From NCBI GenBank assembly GCA_001795345.1, contig MGON01000074.1, forward strand, positions 13,391 to 19,498: 6,108 nucleotides of DNA, read 5' to 3'. Positions within the stretch are counted from its first letter, which is position 1; every line of letters begins with the position of its first letter. This DNA is from Chloroflexi bacterium RIFCSPLOWO2_02_FULL_71_16. Lineage in GTDB: Bacteria > Chloroflexota > Limnocylindria > P2-11E. Positions 5,289 to 6,108 of the stretch are shown here, in pieces. The notes below the pieces were generated by a model, which saw only the letters and a program-made list of their open reading frames with translations, ran no database searches and was not told the DNA's origin. Made by a program: the position numbers and the translations under genes.

Positions 5289-6108
5289 CGACCGCTGACG
5301 CCGCTATCGCGACGCCGGGCTCGCGTTCCATCGGAGGCGTCCTGCGCATCGGGCTTGTCGCAGTGGCGGTCCTCCTGCCGCTCGCCAGCATCGCCCGGCT
5401 GGTCGCCGACCCCGCGACGAACGTCCACCTGCACGACAACGTTCAGCACTTCGTCATCACGAGCAACGTTGCGATCGTTGCTGCTGCGGTGGCCCTCCTC
5501 GTTACGCGTGCCGCTCTCGACCTGAAGCACTACGGCACTCTCCTCGTTGCCCTCGGCTTCATGTCGATGGCCGGGATCTTTGCGGTCCACGGTCTCTCCA
5601 CCCCGGGCGTGCTCATCGTTGGGGAACTCAAGGAGATCGGAGCAAGCATGGTCGTCGCCGCGTCCGCTCAGCTCAGTCTCCTGATACCTGCCGCGTTCTT
5701 CGCAGCGCGTTACACCCCGATCCGGCCGTGGCTCCAGCAGCGTGTCCGAGCGGACCTGCTTGTTGGGCTGACGATCCTCGGCCTCCTCGTTTATGCGATC
5801 GCGAGCCTCGGCTGGCCCGCCGAGCTCGGCGCGATGTACGTAGGCATGACCGGGATGGATCAGACCGCATACAGCGACTCCGACTTCAGGGGCTCGTACC
5901 GCGATGCTGCGCCCTGGCTCCAGCTGGTCGCCCTCGCCGTCCTCGGGCTCTTCGGCTTCGCCGGCTGGCGGCAGTGGCGAGAGCATCTCCGCAGCGGCCT
6001 GCCGACCCACGGCGCTCTAGCGATCGCATACGTACTCCTGGCCGAGGCGCAGATCGCGATGTTCGCCGGGGATGTCTGGTCTCTGCTTTTCTGGTCTTAC
6101 CACGTGCT
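5285..6108 (+). CDS. Multi-helix membrane protein, 3' partial, possible N-terminal sensor domain
   Basis: The frame stays open from GTG 5285 to the end of the window (274 full codons), so the C-terminal part is missing. Hydrophobic segments lie at about 19-40, 56-74, 84-104, 108-140 (one or two helices), 157-177, 211-228 and 243-262, with another possibly beginning near 264. A His-containing stretch HLHDNVQHF (48-56), H102 in AVHGLSTPG and H273 in SYHV stand out. The pattern of HxHD, then a helix, then MAGIFAVHGLSTPG resembles, from memory, membrane sensor modules found before cyclase, kinase or GGDEF domains in Actinobacteria and relatives. That is tentative, because any output domain would lie outside the window. 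Third positions end in A or T in about 50 of 274 codons by hand count, against 5 of 184 in the Rieske gene, so it is under weaker codon selection or of different origin. It overlaps the previous gene by 4 bases, so it is likely in the same transcript. Confidence 0.75.
   Translation, partial: MTTADAAIATPGSRSIGGVLRIGLVAVAVLLPLASIARLVADPATNVHLHDNVQHFVITSNVAIVAAAVALLVTRAALDLKHYGTLLVALGFMSMAGIFAVHGLSTPGVLIVGELKEIGASMVVAASAQLSLLIPAAFFAARYTPIRPWLQQRVRADLLVGLTILGLLVYAIASLGWPAELGAMYVGMTGMDQTAYSDSDFRGSYRDAAPWLQLVALAVLGLFGFAGWRQWREHLRSGLPTHGALAIAYVLLAEAQIAMFAGDVWSLLFWSYHV

Noticed and set aside
4766..6010. 414-codon open frame on the - strand
   Set aside because: It opposes three + strand frames with clear membrane helices and coupled starts and stops. 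Its product is charged and low in complexity, typical of an antisense frame in GC-rich DNA.

Overview
The window is a GC-rich stretch of bacterial DNA (roughly two-thirds G+C by eye). All genes are on the + strand, tightly packed, and several start at GTG. It is the middle of what looks like one long respiratory operon. Both ends are cut inside genes, and I see no promoter, terminator, RNA gene, insertion sequence or CRISPR array. The lineage cannot be fixed from this sequence. The gene families and composition fit a GC-rich, probably menaquinone-using soil or sediment bacterium (for example Rokubacteria/Methylomirabilota, Actinobacteriota, Chloroflexota or a deltaproteobacterial relative). 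That is an inference, not a match.

Layout. 1-1500: C-terminal part of a GltD-type FAD/NAD(P)H oxidoreductase fused to a two-cluster ferredoxin domain. 1516-2247: cytochrome b6-type subunit (helices A-D, four haem histidines, and a Cys matching the covalent haem c_i/c_n ligand of cytochrome b6). 2247-3020: subunit IV-like C-terminal cytochrome b half with two extra membrane helices and a changed Qo motif (APWY instead of PEWY). 3028-3582: Rieske 2Fe-2S protein. 3584-4657: membrane-anchored dihaem cytochrome c. 4659-4769: a 36-residue single-helix protein that fits a small complex subunit. 4788-5288: an unrecognised four-helix membrane protein with a CX4CH motif in a predicted periplasmic loop. 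5285-6108: the start of a multi-helix membrane protein that runs off the window, possibly the sensor part of a signalling protein.

How they work together. The genes from 1516 to 4657 encode a complete quinol:cytochrome c oxidoreductase of the b6f/bc family: split cytochrome b, Rieske protein and dihaem c. It would oxidise quinol, move protons and pass electrons to periplasmic acceptors. The upstream flavo-iron-sulphur protein suggests that NAD(P)H or ferredoxin electrons may also be exchanged with this complex or the quinone pool on the cytoplasmic side. The haem c_i-type Cys sits on that same side and is a possible entry point. The last two genes overlap by 4 bases and show a weaker G/C bias at third codon positions, most clearly the final one. 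They may be less strongly expressed or a later addition to the operon.
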